A stretch of 64,000 bases of DNA from Podospora pseudoanserina (taxonomy: Eukaryota; Ascomycota; Sordariomycetes; Sordariales; Podosporaceae). The notes under the pieces were generated by a model. That model ran no database searches and was not told where the DNA came from. It saw only the letters and a list, made by a program, of their open reading frames with translations. The stretch is taken from NCBI RefSeq assembly GCF_035222485.1, contig NC_085921.1:1364001-1428000 (forward strand), given 5' to 3'. The translations under genes were made by a program, and so were the position numbers. Shown piece after piece: positions 1-11,745 of the stretch; within the stretch, counting starts at the first letter, position 1; every line of letters starts with the position of its first letter.

Positions 1-3000
1 TCTATTCGTAGAGGCAACTAACTCAACTCTCCTTCACCCGGCAGTCCCAAAATAGAGGACATAGGATCGGGAATATATCAAGCGTGAATCCTGCAAGAGA
101 GAAGAAGAAAGCAAGGCTTGAAAAGAAAAGCAGCCACTGGGCTGGACATGGTTAGTATACCTCACTTGAGATGGTGGGGAAGATGGCCAATACAGATTAC
201 CTAGCCCTGCTCATGCAGTTGGTCTTTGCTCGCCACCGATTGTAGGCCTGGTCGGTAGCACAGCACAATTACTTGACAGTGAATAAACACCAGAAAGTAG
301 CACCGTCCAACTTACACGCAGGCGACTGGCCATCCACAGACCTTACAGCGGTTCCATCCCTCAACATGAGCCAGAGAGAAGCTCGCTGAACATGCCATCT
401 CTGACCCTGTTCTTCATCCTGAATTGCTCACCTTTTGCTTGGATTGTACCCAGATGAGACCTCACACTCGACGCACTGGGTCGTTGGCAGCCTCGAGGAC
501 CTCGCTCGGAAAGCCGTGTCGTCCGTCTATCGGGCTTGGGCCAGGGCGACAACCCAATCACGGCAAGCACAGGGAGGAGGAAACCGACAGGCAGTGTGGG
601 AGGGTCGATGCAACCACCGACTAGCCAATGGCGCCACGGTCAGATTTGTTTCACGGGCGCGTAAAACTGCTGACGGATAGTCCCGGACAATGCTGAATGG
701 CCAGACAAGCGAAACATTTCTTGTCGTCCTGCGAGGATCTACCGGTGTTTTTCCCCAGGCTCGAAGAAGAGGGAGGGTAGCCGTCGGACCTGACAGTCCA
801 ATGACAGCCAGTGGAAGCCAGAGCTGGGGAGAGAGAGCGAGGTTGACCAACGGAGAGAGATGGTTGAGTGGTACTGGGAAACAAGCTTCCAAACTGTTGA
901 GCTGAACTTCACGTCTTCTCCCGCGGAAAATCATCCCATGTTGTTGGACTCGTTGAACGGCCGAGAAGAGCTAGGAAGAGGAGCAAGAGAGCTAGCAACG
1001 GGAGGCATCGCTTGGCTTTGCCCAAGACAAAGCTTGGCAGGTGTGTACACCCCCGGTGATCACCAACCTTATCGTACGCTAGGCATTTTCCAATCTTTTT
1101 CCCACCAGGGGCATATTTTGATGCAGGACATTCACCCACCCACTCACAAGACCCGAAGCAAACAACATCAGGACCAACAGCATAAAGCAATATAGTACTC
1201 ATTCCCAGCGACGTGGGTTGAATATGGCCGGTCCCTACCAGGATTCTCCGCATGACAAAATGAAAATGGAGGGGCAGGTGATATCGACTGGAGTGTGATG
1301 ATCGCTTCGCCCAGCAGCAGAGAGGTGGCCCTCCGGCGCTTGGAACCGCCGTGCCGGGTCCGCGCAGTTCTCCCGACGGGAGAGGATTGCCGAAACCGTT
1401 CAGAGGCGCACCCGTCCTGGAAGAGAGGGCCACCACCACGAGAACGCCATGCGGCCGCCGTCGGTCTTGTCGAGAACATTAACGACACACCGAATGTTGA
1501 AAAGATCACCTGGCAGACTCCCAACTGTTGAAGGTTGCCACTTGGCTAGATGATAGCCGCTGGAAGGGAAGCTGACGGACCATGGTTTTGGAGGAGCAAT
1601 TCTTCTCCCGTAGGTCTAGAACCTGAAGCTGCCACCGATCATCATGCCAGATTCCAAGCCACCACTCTGAAAGGACCCTTGCAGCTGCACTCAGAGGTGT
1701 CAACACCGTGTGCGACGCCATCCAAGACCTGACTTTTTCTTCTCTGCCGAAGGAGAAAAGGGGATCAGCAGGTTTCCTGGTGGGGGATTCTATCTGCCAC
1801 AGACTGAGGAGCGCAGACTGAGTCAGTGATACTGCGCATCCGGACCTATAGCAAATTGATGCTGTGTTTCCTGCAGTGCAGTCAGCCTCCCAGCAATTTC
1901 GAGCATCTACTCCTATTGATGGCCGTTTGCTGTTCAGAAATGATCACCAGGTCTGTTGACTGCGGTCCTTATACGACTACAGATAGCAGCAAACTTGGTA
2001 TGTGAACGCAAACAGTGCCATGACAGCCACGTCAAGCCACAAACAGGTTATATTCTCCGTTTGTAATGGGGTATGGAGCCTTGCCGGTGAGGAGAAGTGC
2101 CAGGCGTACGTAATCTGGACATATAAACATCGTGATACGCCGCCCGGCAACCAGAAGTTTCGCGAATGTCAAAGTTTCCAGCTGACCGGTCACAACGACA
2201 CCGATTGTTAACTAGATTACACAGCCATTGTCGTCCTACTGACTCTGAACAGGATCACGATCACAGCAATATCAATCAGACTTGGCGAGACGAACTATCA
2301 TCTACCAGGCTAGGATTCGAGAGCAAACATTTTGACAATGAAGGCATAAGCCTCGTACACAGCAGACGGCTTGAAGCCTCGCCACGAGTCTCTACCCAAA
2401 ACGCGGGTAGCCACGAGCTGATCAACACCCTGACTTGGATCAAGACAGCCGAATCAAGAATCTACAGTATACCATTTGGTCTCACCGCTGGGATTACGTG
2501 TATTTGAAAAGCGGGCCAGATAGGCTTGGACACGGTTACAGACAGTCAGGAGAAATAAGACAAGACAATGAATCAGATCTTGTACCATGGGAGAACTGGC
2601 ATACTTCTCCACTGTCTTGGATGGAAGGCCTATATCGTCACTACTTTGCCACACTCAATATCACATCATCGAGGACACAGAGCGGCAGAGGCAACCAGCA
2701 AAGGGGTTCCTGTTCTCAGACAGCACGCGAGACATTCCAACGGTTCTACGTCTGACCAGGCCCATGAGAGAAGTCAGCCGAGCTTCAACAATCACACTAC
2801 ATGATGCAAGGATGCGATCTAAACTAAAGGCAGTGTGCCTGTTTGCTCCACCAGGGCAGTTACATCCGTTGTCGACACGAGAATATCTCCGGCGCTGAGG
2901 AAGACTATGACGGGCTCAACGTCGTACATCAGTCTCTTCTGTCGTCGACGATGGGTATAAAATGCCCGTTGCTAACATGTCTCCCACAGTAAATCAACAC

Positions 3001-3041
3001 CGCACTCAGATCATCAACAAGACAAGCAACACCACAACACC
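1..3041. other. Gene-poor region
   Basis: No convincing gene is seen. Short open frames on both strands (longest about 176 codons near 909-1439, minus) look like chance frames: no recognisable domains, no matching splice pattern, and overlapping frames on both strands. The GC content is balanced, so this is not a strongly AT-rich, RIP-degraded transposon graveyard. The last 100 bases serve as promoter and 5' leader of the secreted-protein gene that starts at 3042; a TATA-like GGTATAAAA lies near 2952. Confidence 0.5.
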
Positions 3042-4221
3042 ATGCGTCACAGCAAAGCTTTCCTTCCCCTCTCTCTAGCCTCCCTAGGAGCAGCAGAGAT
3101 AGTCGGCCAGTGGACAGCCTGGTCCCTCGCACGCACCTGTACCCCTGAAGGCAGCTCCTGCACCTACCACCTCGTCCTCGTCCCAGGTCCAGAATCCGAT
3201 TTCATCACCTGCGACTGGACCGTCGACTCTACCAGTAACTTCAAACCCGCGTACCAAACCAACTTTGCCGAAGCAAAATGCGGAGACAACCTTTCCCTAA
3301 ACGGGGGCTGGAGCAGCATGGGGTTCATCACCATCGTGCCCACCGACAAAGCAGCCAACGTCTACGCCTTCTTCGGCTTCACCGACGCCGAGCTCGCAGA
3401 CGGGCAGGTTGCGTCATCAAGACAAAGACCTGCCTACCGAGTCGGCACTTTTGGCGAGAAGGAGCACCCTGACCTGGGGCTGGGTATGTCGAAAAAGATG
3501 GTGAGGAGACTAAGCCGTGGTTTTGTCCAGCAGCACGGCGGCTCCCTGTCATCATCCAAACCGACAAAGGAAAAGAGGCGGGATATAACCATGAGTGATC
3601 AACTGCGAAAGCACATCTCGGTGATGTATGCCTCCAGCCAGCAGCAAAAATCCTCTTCCGAGATCGACACCTGCAGCCAAAACTGCCAGCCTAGCGGGGA
3701 TGACTACGACGCCCTTGCGTGTGTCGAGACTTGTCGTCAGCAGCTTCACGGGCCAAAGATCAACAACGGCCAGGAGAGGCACCGCCTCGGCACCCGTAAC
3801 GACAACCCAGAAACGTGGCAAATCCACTCCCTCACCCGCCGTAAACCCTCCCACCCCCAAGTTTCCTCCCCCTAAGCTAACCCTGTTGTTCGCAGTAACC
3901 AACCACCTCCTCAACCAAACCCTGTTCACCTTCTCCCTTTACTCCAGCACCACCCTCCAGCTAGCAAAGTGCAGCATCTCAATCCCGTCCGTAGAGCCAA
4001 CCCACAGCTGGTACGGACAGCGCTGTGACAAGGATGGGAAGTTCAGTGTTGGGTGGGGGTATAAAGCAGATACAGACTCGGCCGTGATGACGGTTTGCGA
4101 GAGGGGACGGGGGATGGCTTGGTTCGGGTGGGATGGTGTTGCTGAGAGGGACCTAGACCTGGTGGAGGTCAGGTTTGGGGATTCGAGAGGGGAGGTGGTG
4201 CATGAGACGGTTTGTACTTGA
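3042..4221 (+). CDS. Secreted Cys-rich protein with two related domains
   Basis: Join(3042..3840, 3896..4221), 374 aa. The 55-bp intron has donor GTAAAC, acceptor CGCAG and a branch-like GCTAAC about 20 bases upstream of the acceptor; without it the frame stops at 3875. A hydrophobic start (MRHSKAFLPLSLASLGAAE) looks like a signal peptide. Two domains of similar plan follow: residues about 20-130 (WSLARTCTPE, CTYHLVL, CGDNLSLNGGWSSMGF, AFFGFTDAEL) and the C-terminal 110 residues (FTFSLYSS, CSISIPSVEPTHSWYG, VGWGYKADTDSAVMTVC, AWFGW). A basic, Lys/Ser-rich linker of about 130 residues with two extra Cys-rich clusters separates them. This resembles small secreted hypothetical proteins common in Sordariomycetes; function is unknown. 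Exact intron use in the linker is unproven. Confidence 0.75.
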
Positions 4222-4579
4222 TTTTTTTGGGGGGGGGGATGGCTTTGGGGGAAGGGGGTGGTAATGTCTTCGCTGGGGGGGATTTGTCGGGGCTGGGAAT
4301 AATGATAATTAGTTGCCTTGAGATATTGTTTTAGCAAAACAGCACACTTGCTTGTTGACATTTATAAAGTGAAAAGAAGGAGGTTGTTGTTGTTGTCTGC
4401 TCAGGTTGTACACCTGTACTTACAAAATTACACATCATCTTATTTTGTTCGCCTTCCAAAGTAGGTACATCAAGTGTAATAAAACCACCCACCAAACATG
4501 CCCCCCTTGCCGTGCGCCAAATTTTCCACGCCCCAAAACTCCATGGAACAAATAATTCTCGGGTATCTATCTACCTCCC
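4222..4579. other. Convergent intergenic region
   Basis: 3' flank between the secreted-protein gene and RFC4, which point at each other. It holds G-rich tracts after the stop codon and then AT-richer sequence. No gene seen. Confidence 0.6.
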
Positions 4580-5713
4580 CTACCTACTCTCAAACCTCTT
4601 CGGATCCATATTCAACCTACACAACCTCACCACACACCCACTCAACTGCAGCAGCGTCTGCACCCCCTCCAAAACCTTCATATGCGTAAACCCAATCTCC
4701 TTGATAAACTCTAACTTGCTATGCTCGCTCAACGTCTCGATTGTCTTGGTCACCCTAAACATCGTCGAGATAATATCATGACTGCTGTACCCCAAATCCC
4801 ACAGCTCCCTCAACGTGTCAAGCGCCGAGTCCACATTCCCCTCATAACAAGCCTTGAGCATTGCCTGCACTTTGATCGGGTGAGGACTGTCGACAACCTT
4901 GAAGACATTGTCCCCCGAGACAAACCCGAACCCAGCCCACGTCGACTGCAGGTTGTTGATCGCCTGGCGCATATCCCCTTCCGCACTAAATACCAACGCC
5001 GCAAGGCCATCCTCGCTGAACTTGACACCCTCCGCATCGATGATTTGCAAGAGGCGTTTGACGACTTGCTCGTCTGTTAACTTCGCATAGCGGAGAATGG
5101 CGCAGCGCGACTGGAGGGGTTCGATGATTTTGTTGCTTTGATTGCAGGCGAAGGCGAACCTCGTCGTATTGCTGTAAATCTCCATCGTCCGTCTCAACGC
5201 CTGCTGGGCGCCGCTCGTCATGCTATCCGCTTCGTCCAAGATGACAAGTTTATGTCTCCCTTGCGGGAGGGTCACCTTCTTCTGCGCAAACCCCTTGATA
5301 CGCTGCCTCACAACATCAATACCTCTCTCGTCAGAGGCGTTGAGTTCAAGCACGGCTTCTTTGTAGGCGTCCCCGAGGAGTTGGCGGGCTAGACACAAAA
5401 CGGAGGTGGTCTTGCCAATGCCGGGCATGCCAGAGATGATTACGTGGGGCATGTTGCCGTCGCGGGCGATGATCTTGAGGCGCTCGATGGTTTCGGTGTT
5501 GCCTACTACGTCGTCGAGGAAAACGGGGCGGTATTTTTCGACCCTGGGGGGTTAGCATGTTAGCCATTTGAAAGGATAGAGAAGGGAGAATTCGGAGACA
5601 TACCATGGGAGCTCGTAGGTGGGGTTGCCACTGGGGTTGGCTGTCTGGGCTTTGTAGGCTGCGGTGGAGGACTCGCCGTTGGCTTCCGGCTTTTTTGTCG
5701 TTGCGGCTGGCAT
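4580..5713 (-). CDS. RFC4: Replication factor C subunit 4 (Rfc4 / human RFC2 type)
   Basis: Complement(join(4580..5543, 5604..5713)), 357 aa. An AAA+ clamp-loader subunit that helps load PCNA at primer-template junctions in the nucleus. Visible motifs are Walker [11 protein letters not shown], Walker [10 protein letters not shown], the SRC arginine-finger motif in [10 protein letters not shown], and the RFC box region [12 protein letters not shown]. The segments [19 protein letters not shown] and [15 protein letters not shown] are near-identical to yeast Rfc4, which separates it from Rfc2/3/5. The 60-bp intron falls inside the Trp codon of ELPW/VEKYRP; donor GTATGT, acceptor CCCAG. The start at 5713 ([14 protein letters not shown]) gives a short polar N-terminus as expected. 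C-ending codons dominate the 5' half and G-ending codons the 3' part. Confidence 0.96.
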
Positions 5714-6077
5714 TTTGGCTGTGGTGTTTTTGTTGGTCTCGACTTGCTCGACTTTTGGTGAGCTCTTGAGTTTTTCGGCAGTTGTGTAGCAGGTGATTTG
5801 TGCTGAAAAGTCAAGGGTTGTCGGCGACGTTCGACTTTTGGAGGTTGAAGCCAGCTGGGGGATTGAATTGCTGATTGGGAGACGCGACGCGTTTGAACCG
5901 CGTTAGCTTAAAGTGGTTTTTCAAGACGCAGGTAAACCCTAACCCTTGACCCCTTAGTTCACCACCAGGCAGCAACAATGGACAATAGATCTTGGAAGCA
6001 GCCATGGTATGTTCATTCTCATTTATTTACATTATATGGTTATAGGTCTAGATTTCTAGATGTCTAGGTTCTTGCAT
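5714..6077. other. Intergenic region between RFC4 and ARG7
   Basis: RFC4 promoter (both neighbours are on the minus strand) and 3' flank of ARG7. It has an AAACCCTAACCCTTG stretch near 5934-5948 that looks telomere-like by chance and a T/A-rich stretch near 6010-6060. No gene seen. Confidence 0.5.
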
Positions 6078-7638
6078 TTATGTGCGGTAGTCACCGTTGA
6101 TGGTACTATCCAGGTCAGCTGATATCAGTGCCTGAGAAGACAAGGGAAACTCACATGTACTCATGACTGTAGTCGCAGGTCCAGTAAGTGGCTTGCTTGT
6201 CGCCAGTTCCGAGCCTGACCAAAATCTCAAGATCCTCGAGCTCCAAAATCTCAGCAGCTCTCGCCTATAAATTGTTAGTAAGCCGTTCCCAATTCATGAT
6301 CTCAGTCAACTCACCTCATCAACCTGCTCAGGCTCTCCGTTCACCAACAGCTTGAGCTCAGCAGTGCCATCCGTGGGCACGAACGAGACATTGGTCTTCT
6401 CAGGGACGATCTCAGGAACATCGTTGATGGGCTCGCTAGGCTCGGAAATCAGGGAGTAGCCGGTGGCGCACAGAATGCGGCCCCTATCGATCTTTGTCAG
6501 TTTCGTCGTCACATTCCAAACAGACTGAGGAAACGTACCAGTTTGCGTCCTTGCCATACAAGGCAGTCTTGACAAGTGGCGATCTCGCAATGGTGCTCGC
6601 AATCTTCCGAGCAGCCTCCTCGCTAGCGGAATCCACCACCTTGATTGTCACAAACTTGGTAGCACCCTCACCATCACGCACAATCAACTGCGCCAACTCT
6701 GTAGAGAACTTGGTGAGAACCTCACGGAAGGCCTCATAATCAGGTGTGCCCTCCACAACCTCCTTTCCTCCAGCCATACCGTTGGCCAACAACGCAACAG
6801 TGTCGTTGGTCGACGTGTCACCGTCAATGGTGATGCTGTTGAAGGAACGGTCGACGGCGTGCTTGAGAACCGATGGAAGAGCCGACGACGAGAGAGGGGC
6901 ATCCGTGGCAATAACACCCAAAAGGGTGGCCATGTTGGGGTGAATCATGCCCGCTCCCTTGGTGGTACCCGCTATCCTATACTCCACGCCTGGCGAGGAG
7001 GGCAAAGTAAAAGTGCGGGAGATGAGCTTGGGGAAGGTATCAGTGGTGCAGATGGCCTTGGCCATGGTGAGCCAGTGCTCGTGGGACCCGCCCAAAGCAC
7101 TGTGGGCCTTTGGCACGTTGTTGATGATCTTGTCGATGGGCAGCCTCTGTCCGATGACACCAGTGCTCATGACAATGGTGCTATCACTCTGACCGAGGCA
7201 CTTGTCAGCCGCCTGAGCCATCTTGGCGGCATCCTCCAAACCACCCTTTCCAGTGACGGCATTGGCGCATCCCGAGTTGATGACCACCCCCTGGATGCCC
7301 TTATTTCCCTTCTTTTGCAACAGAGCACGGCTGAAAGTAACGGGGGCGGCCTGAAACTTGTTCTTGGTGAAGACGGCGGCGGCAGCACATGGTACTTCGG
7401 ATGTCAAGAGAGCGAGATCTGGTTTTGTTGTGTTGCTGGGCTTAACTCCAACGATGGTGCCTGACACCTGGAAGCCGAGGGGGTATGTGCCTGAGGTTGG
7501 GATGTACTTCTTCTTGGCCGCGGGGATGGAGCTGGACGGGGCAGAATAAGCTCGGGATGGGATGTGAGAAAAGGACCGAACCAATTGAGCTTTAGGTTGC
7601 CTCAATTGGCTCAACGCACATCGACTGAAGCCCACCAT
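6078..7638 (-). CDS. ARG7: Arginine biosynthesis bifunctional protein ArgJ (ornithine acetyltransferase), mitochondrial
   Basis: Complement(join(6078..6105, 6155..6264, 6315..6483, 6539..7638)), 468 aa. ArgJ transfers the acetyl group from N-acetylornithine to glutamate and can make N-acetylglutamate, closing the acetyl cycle of arginine synthesis in the mitochondrial matrix. The N-terminus ([18 protein letters not shown]...) is basic and hydroxylated, a good mitochondrial presequence; a longer in-frame Met at 7824 is less likely. The self-cleavage site is visible in [15 protein letters not shown] (between Ala and Thr), and [14 protein letters not shown] and [16 protein letters not shown] are family signatures. 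Three introns near the 3' end are supported by frame and GT-AG ends; the last coding exon is only 28 nt and ends [12 protein letters not shown]. Length matches fungal ArgJ. A TGAGTCA site lies about 300 bp upstream. Confidence 0.96.
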
Positions 7639-8428
7639 GACTGTTTCCGGTTTCAAAATGAAGGGGTACGGAGGGGAGATGTGAAGAGCCGGGCAACTGT
7701 GGTCGATTGGGTTGCGTGAGATCTTATCAAAGCAGTGAGAGCCCACCGCCGAGGTTTGGAAAATATCTAGGGCGGCGGTACCGGAACTGGGTCCAGACAG
7801 CACAACAAGATCGAATTGCCGCAATAACGATGATGCCAGTCTCTAGTATAACACCAGAAACATAAGATAGTTGGGAAAAACAATGAGATACTCTGAATTT
7901 TGGACAGCAGCCATGAAAATCTCTTTATACCACCCCTCAATTGAGTCACTCTTTCAAGACCCTAACGACCAGAGCTCCGGTCTGGAAAATGTTTATCAAT
8001 AACTGCACCGTCGCTTCAGTGCTCTAGCCACAGCGCCCTCCACGTGGCTGGGCCCCCACCAAACGGGTGCCGAGCCGGGCCGGGCTGTGGCTCCAGCTCT
8101 CGTTCCCCACCAAAGCCAACGACCTCCATAAAAGGATTTCAGATTGGTGCAACTTTCCTCCATCTTCCATTCCCTCTCAAGCTCCAAAAAAGACACGAAT
8201 CACAATTCGTGCTTTGTTGGAGCCGCATCATCACTTTCCCAGCCCGCTGGGGGCTTTCTTTCCTTTCTCCTCCCTCTTCCCATTCACAACCTCCTCCCTC
8301 CCCCACCACCTGCAGATCATGCCCCTTGCGTTTTGAGTTTACGACCCGGAGAGCTTCATTTGAAATTTGAAGTCGCTCTTCTTTTCTTTGTTCACACATC
8401 ACTTCTCTCACACCACACCACCGCCACC
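7639..8428. other. Divergent promoter between ARG7 and derlin gene
   Basis: About 790 bp between two genes transcribed away from each other. The derlin side carries long CT-rich tracts (8160-8420) typical of filamentous fungal 5' leaders. A perfect TGAGTCA lies at 7942-7948. No gene seen. Confidence 0.6.
7942..7948. promoter_or_regulatory. Gcn4/CPC-1-type site TGAGTCA
   Basis: TGAGTCA is a perfect match to the TGASTCA palindrome bound by Gcn4 in yeast and CPC-1/CpcA in filamentous fungi, the activators of general amino-acid control. It lies 304 bp upstream of the ARG7 start. Regulation of ARG7 is an inference from the motif and the pathway; a 7-mer can occur by chance. Confidence 0.5.
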
Positions 8429-9530
8429 ATGTCAGACGCGATGGATGCCTACTGGCAGTTACAGCCATTAGCGCGAACACTCGCGACCGCCATCTTCGTC
8501 ACGTCGATTGGAGGGCACCTGGGATTGATCCCAACGGGCTGGTTGTTCTTCCACTCCTCGCTGGCCATCTTCCATATGCCACCTCAGATTTGGCGGTTCC
8601 TCACCACCTTTCTGTTGAGTGGTCCCCAGCTGGGCATCATCTTGGATCCTTACTTCGTCTACCAGTATCTCAGCCAGATCGAGTCCGGGAACCCCAAATT
8701 CCAACGGAAGGAGGATGTTCTCTGGTACCTCATAACGGTCAGCGGCTTCATCTTGGTAGGTCCCTCTCTTTGCGCATTCTGCTCTCTTCACACAACACAC
8801 AACGCAAAACACCCTCGAATTATCTGCCCGCATAGTGCTATCTCCCCCAACTATAGCGGTTCCTGGAATCGAGGAAGATCACCCTCGTATCTCGGCCGGC
8901 CCTCTTTCGCTTTACGGGTCGGTTCGCGGTGCGGGCATGGTGGGATGCCATGGATGACCCGAGCATACTCAATATGTTCGGTGTGGTTTTTACGGCGCCC
9001 TACATTTTTCACCTGGGGAAATTCGACTTTTGTTGCCCGACATCGTAAACGGACAGCTAACCGTAAACACATAATAGCTGTTCACCCAGTGTTTCCTGGG
9101 CTTCCAGCCTTTTCTCATCAGCGCCTTGATTATTGCTCTATGCTACACGGCCTCGCAAGATTCGCGCGGCATGAAGGCCAACTTTTTCTTTTTCACCGTG
9201 CCAGCCCAGCTTGTTCCGTATTGCATGCTCGGCATGTCCGTCATCATGAACCCTGCCGCTCTGCCCCAACAGATTTGTGGTATCTTGGCCGCCCATCTTC
9301 ACGACTTCTTAGTACGCACCTGGCCCGAGTTTGGAGGCGGTAGAAATTGGTTGGCCACTCCAGCATTCGTGTCTCGACTCGTCACCACGCCGAGAATTCT
9401 CCAACGCGAGTACGGCACCGGATTTCGCCCACGGACCCAGACGTCGGGCAGTTCTACGGGGGCCTCCGCCGGCTCCGGGCCACTTCCCGACTCCTGGAAG
9501 ACAAGGGGAACTGGCCATCGGCTGGGTTAA
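8429..9530 (+). CDS. Derlin family ER membrane protein (Der1-like)
   Basis: Join(8429..8755, 9078..9530), 259 aa. Derlins are rhomboid-like pseudoproteases of the ER membrane that help move misfolded proteins out for degradation (ERAD). The start is in a strong context (CGCCACCATG). Family features in order: PLARTLATAIFVTSIGGHLG, PPQIWRFLTTFLL, the WR motif, FVYQYLSQIE, then FLISALIIALCYTASQD, RGMKANFFFFTVPAQLVPY and the C-terminal AAHLHDFLVRTWPEFGGGRN. Hydrophobic segments fit a six-span rhomboid fold. The intron is unusually long for this window (322 bp); I placed its acceptor at ATAATAG because upstream acceptors lead straight into stops. The C-terminal tail after LVTTPR is low-complexity and Gly/Ser rich. 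Confidence 0.88.
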
Positions 9531-10637
9531 TGGATAGAAGACGGGGATTGTACGAATACAAAATAATATTAGACCAGTTCATGTCCTGTGGCTCATTCAG
9601 GGGTGTTATCATGTCCGTTGTTTGAGTGCCGATAGTAGTGCCGATAATCGTGCCTGTGCTCCTTGATACTTGAGAGATGAAGCCCGAGTTATGGCTGATA
9701 CCTGTTTTTCTAAAGATGTAGCAGCGCAGGCTCGGCTGTATGTCGAGACACTCAGACTTGATGGAGTCTTTTTTTGTTCTGAGACAAGGACGCCTGTTGG
9801 TTTTCAAAAAAACCCAAAAAAAAAAATACAATAATAGTTAAAATCACTTAGCATGCCCACGGTAGAGAACTTGCTTGTGTGAGGCCGTCAACCGGAGATT
9901 TCGTGATAGACTTGCTGCCAAAGACCGGTGTTGGGCTGTTCTCATTGGCAAAAAGGAGGGAATGAGTGGGTGGTGATGTCAGGTTGTAAAAGCAAAAGGC
10001 ACGAAAAAAGTGAAGCGAAGCTTGGGACCCTTCTTGCCCATACGACTAATGACCCTGGTGAGCTGTGCCTGCTCGGGCCTTCCCTCAGGTCGGGTTGCCA
10101 AACACAGCCACCATGGATGCTTCCCGTCACCCAGTCGCACCCTTGGGGAGCACCGACCCGGCCGGACGTTTCACTGTTAACTCCATTTGAGCTACTTCGC
10201 TGGAACAAGGGGGGAGGGAGGATGTATATATGGTGTGGATGTTTGTTGGTGACTGTGTGGGGGTGGTTGAGTGTTTGCTTGGATCAAGGCAAACAGATGA
10301 TGGTTAGATATGAGAGATGATTCTGTGGGTGGTTCTTGGGCGTGTCTCTTGTGAGGATAACGTCTTCAAGTCAGGTAATACTTCTCAATACAAGACAGGC
10401 ATATATACACCTTCCCTGCGATCTCCATTCATACATACTCAGCAAAGTAAAAAGACGACCGCAATCTTGCCATTCTTCCATCCATTGGTATCTCTCAATA
10501 GTCAACGAAAACTTCAAAAATGCATCCCGGTTTTGTCCACCCCTTCCCCCAAAAAAAAAACGCCATTATAACGCCCGCCATATAATTCCCATCCATATGC
10601 CGATAAAAGAAACACAGCCCCTCCATCATTACCCCCC
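9531..10637. other. Intergenic region between derlin gene and LOC1 (convergent)
   Basis: 3' flanks of two genes facing each other. It contains an A-run near 9809-9828, a second A-run at 10550-10560, and no convincing reading frame or RNA gene. Confidence 0.5.
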
Positions 10638-11327
10638 CTACTCGGCCGCAAAAGAAACACTCTTCTTCTTCGTCCTCCCCGCCTTGGTACCCCTCAAAAC
10701 AGCCTCCTTGACAATCTTATCCCCCTCCTCATCCTCCTTTTTCATCTTCTCCCCATCACCCCTCTTCCTCTTCTTCCTCATCAACTCCTTCGTCTCATCC
10801 AGCTTAGCCTTCCTCTCCTGCTCCTTCTTCTCCGCCTCTGCTTTGCGCGCCTCGCGAATCTCCTCCATTTGGCGGGCCTTGATTAACTTGGACTCGATCT
10901 GGCCTTCTTTCTCGGCTTGGACTATGGCTAGGATTGTGGACATTGATTCCTACATGTTTTTTTTTTCATTAGCCCGGTGGGGGGGCGGGGATTGGGGGGA
11001 GGGAAGGGGGGAACGTACCCTATCATCAACAAAAACCTTCCCCTTCTTCTTCCCTTTGGGCTTGGTCACCCCAACGGGGGTGATCATATTCAGCTCTGGG
11101 ATCCCTAGCTCTTTTTCGGTGTAGACGCGGGGTTTCTTTTTGCGGTCTTGGCCGAAGTTGGGTTTGGACTTTTGTTCTTTGGGGGGGATTTTGCCTTTGG
11201 GAGCACCCTTGCCGCCTGAGGGTTTCTTCACGCCGGATGAAGAGGATCGTTTTGGGCCGGAGGAGGAGGAGGAGGAGGGTTTGGAGCCGGCGGCGTGTTT
11301 GTTTTTTATTGTTCTGGTTGGTGCCAT
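10638..11327 (-). CDS. LOC1: 60S ribosomal subunit assembly/export protein Loc1
   Basis: Complement(join(10638..10949, 11019..11327)), 206 aa. Loc1 is a nucleolar RNA-binding factor needed for 60S subunit assembly, and in yeast for ASH1 mRNA localisation. The protein is small and highly basic: [17 protein letters not shown] start, Ser-rich stretch, [20 protein letters not shown] core, then a long charged helix ([34 protein letters not shown]) and a Lys-rich end. The 69-bp intron (GTACGT...TGTAG) joins VDDR to ESMSTIL in frame. Gene length and charge match fungal Loc1. It diverges from HIS3. Confidence 0.88.
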
Positions 11328-11745
11328 TGTTATTGTCGGGGGTTGGTGAATTGGGGGGTTGGTTGGTAGGGAATGGATTTGTCGGTGGTGCCGGTGGTGG
11401 TGATGATGCGCGCAGGGCGCAAAGGTGGTCTGGAAATTTTTGGAATTGAGAGCATGGGCAGGGCCTTATCGGAGCTGGAGGAGGTTGCTTATCGGTTTGA
11501 TGGGTGGAGAACAGGGGGGTGTTCCGGCAGGCAAAAATGGGTGAAAAAGTGGCGGGAAGTTCGTCCGTTGGATTTTTTGGCGGGGTTAATTTATCTGGGA
11601 TTTATCTTATCGGTTTGTTGGTCAGTCATCGACTTGGTATCGCCGATTGCGCTCGTGGAAGTTGAAGGTATTCGCGGCAACAATTTGAAAGTAGGCATTT
11701 ACAAGGGTCTTTTTTCGAGTAAGAAAGTATACAACCGATCACAAA
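11328..11745. other. Divergent LOC1/HIS3 promoter region
   Basis: 418 bp between two divergent starts. It has T/G-rich tracts and a TCAGTCATC at about 11622 that is one base away from a Gcn4-type site, but no perfect TGASTCA. No gene seen. Confidence 0.5.

Noticed and set aside
2166-2898. Chain of overlapping plus-strand frames before the secreted-protein gene
   Set aside because: Could hint at a decayed gene, but no stretch is protein-like enough and no family is recognised.
5934-5948. AAACCCTAACCCTTG resembling telomeric repeat
   Set aside because: Only one and a half units, in a gene promoter; not a telomere or a meaningful interstitial array.
11613-11632. Gcn4-type site upstream of HIS3
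   Set aside because: TCAGTCATC differs from TGASTCA at one position; too weak to call.
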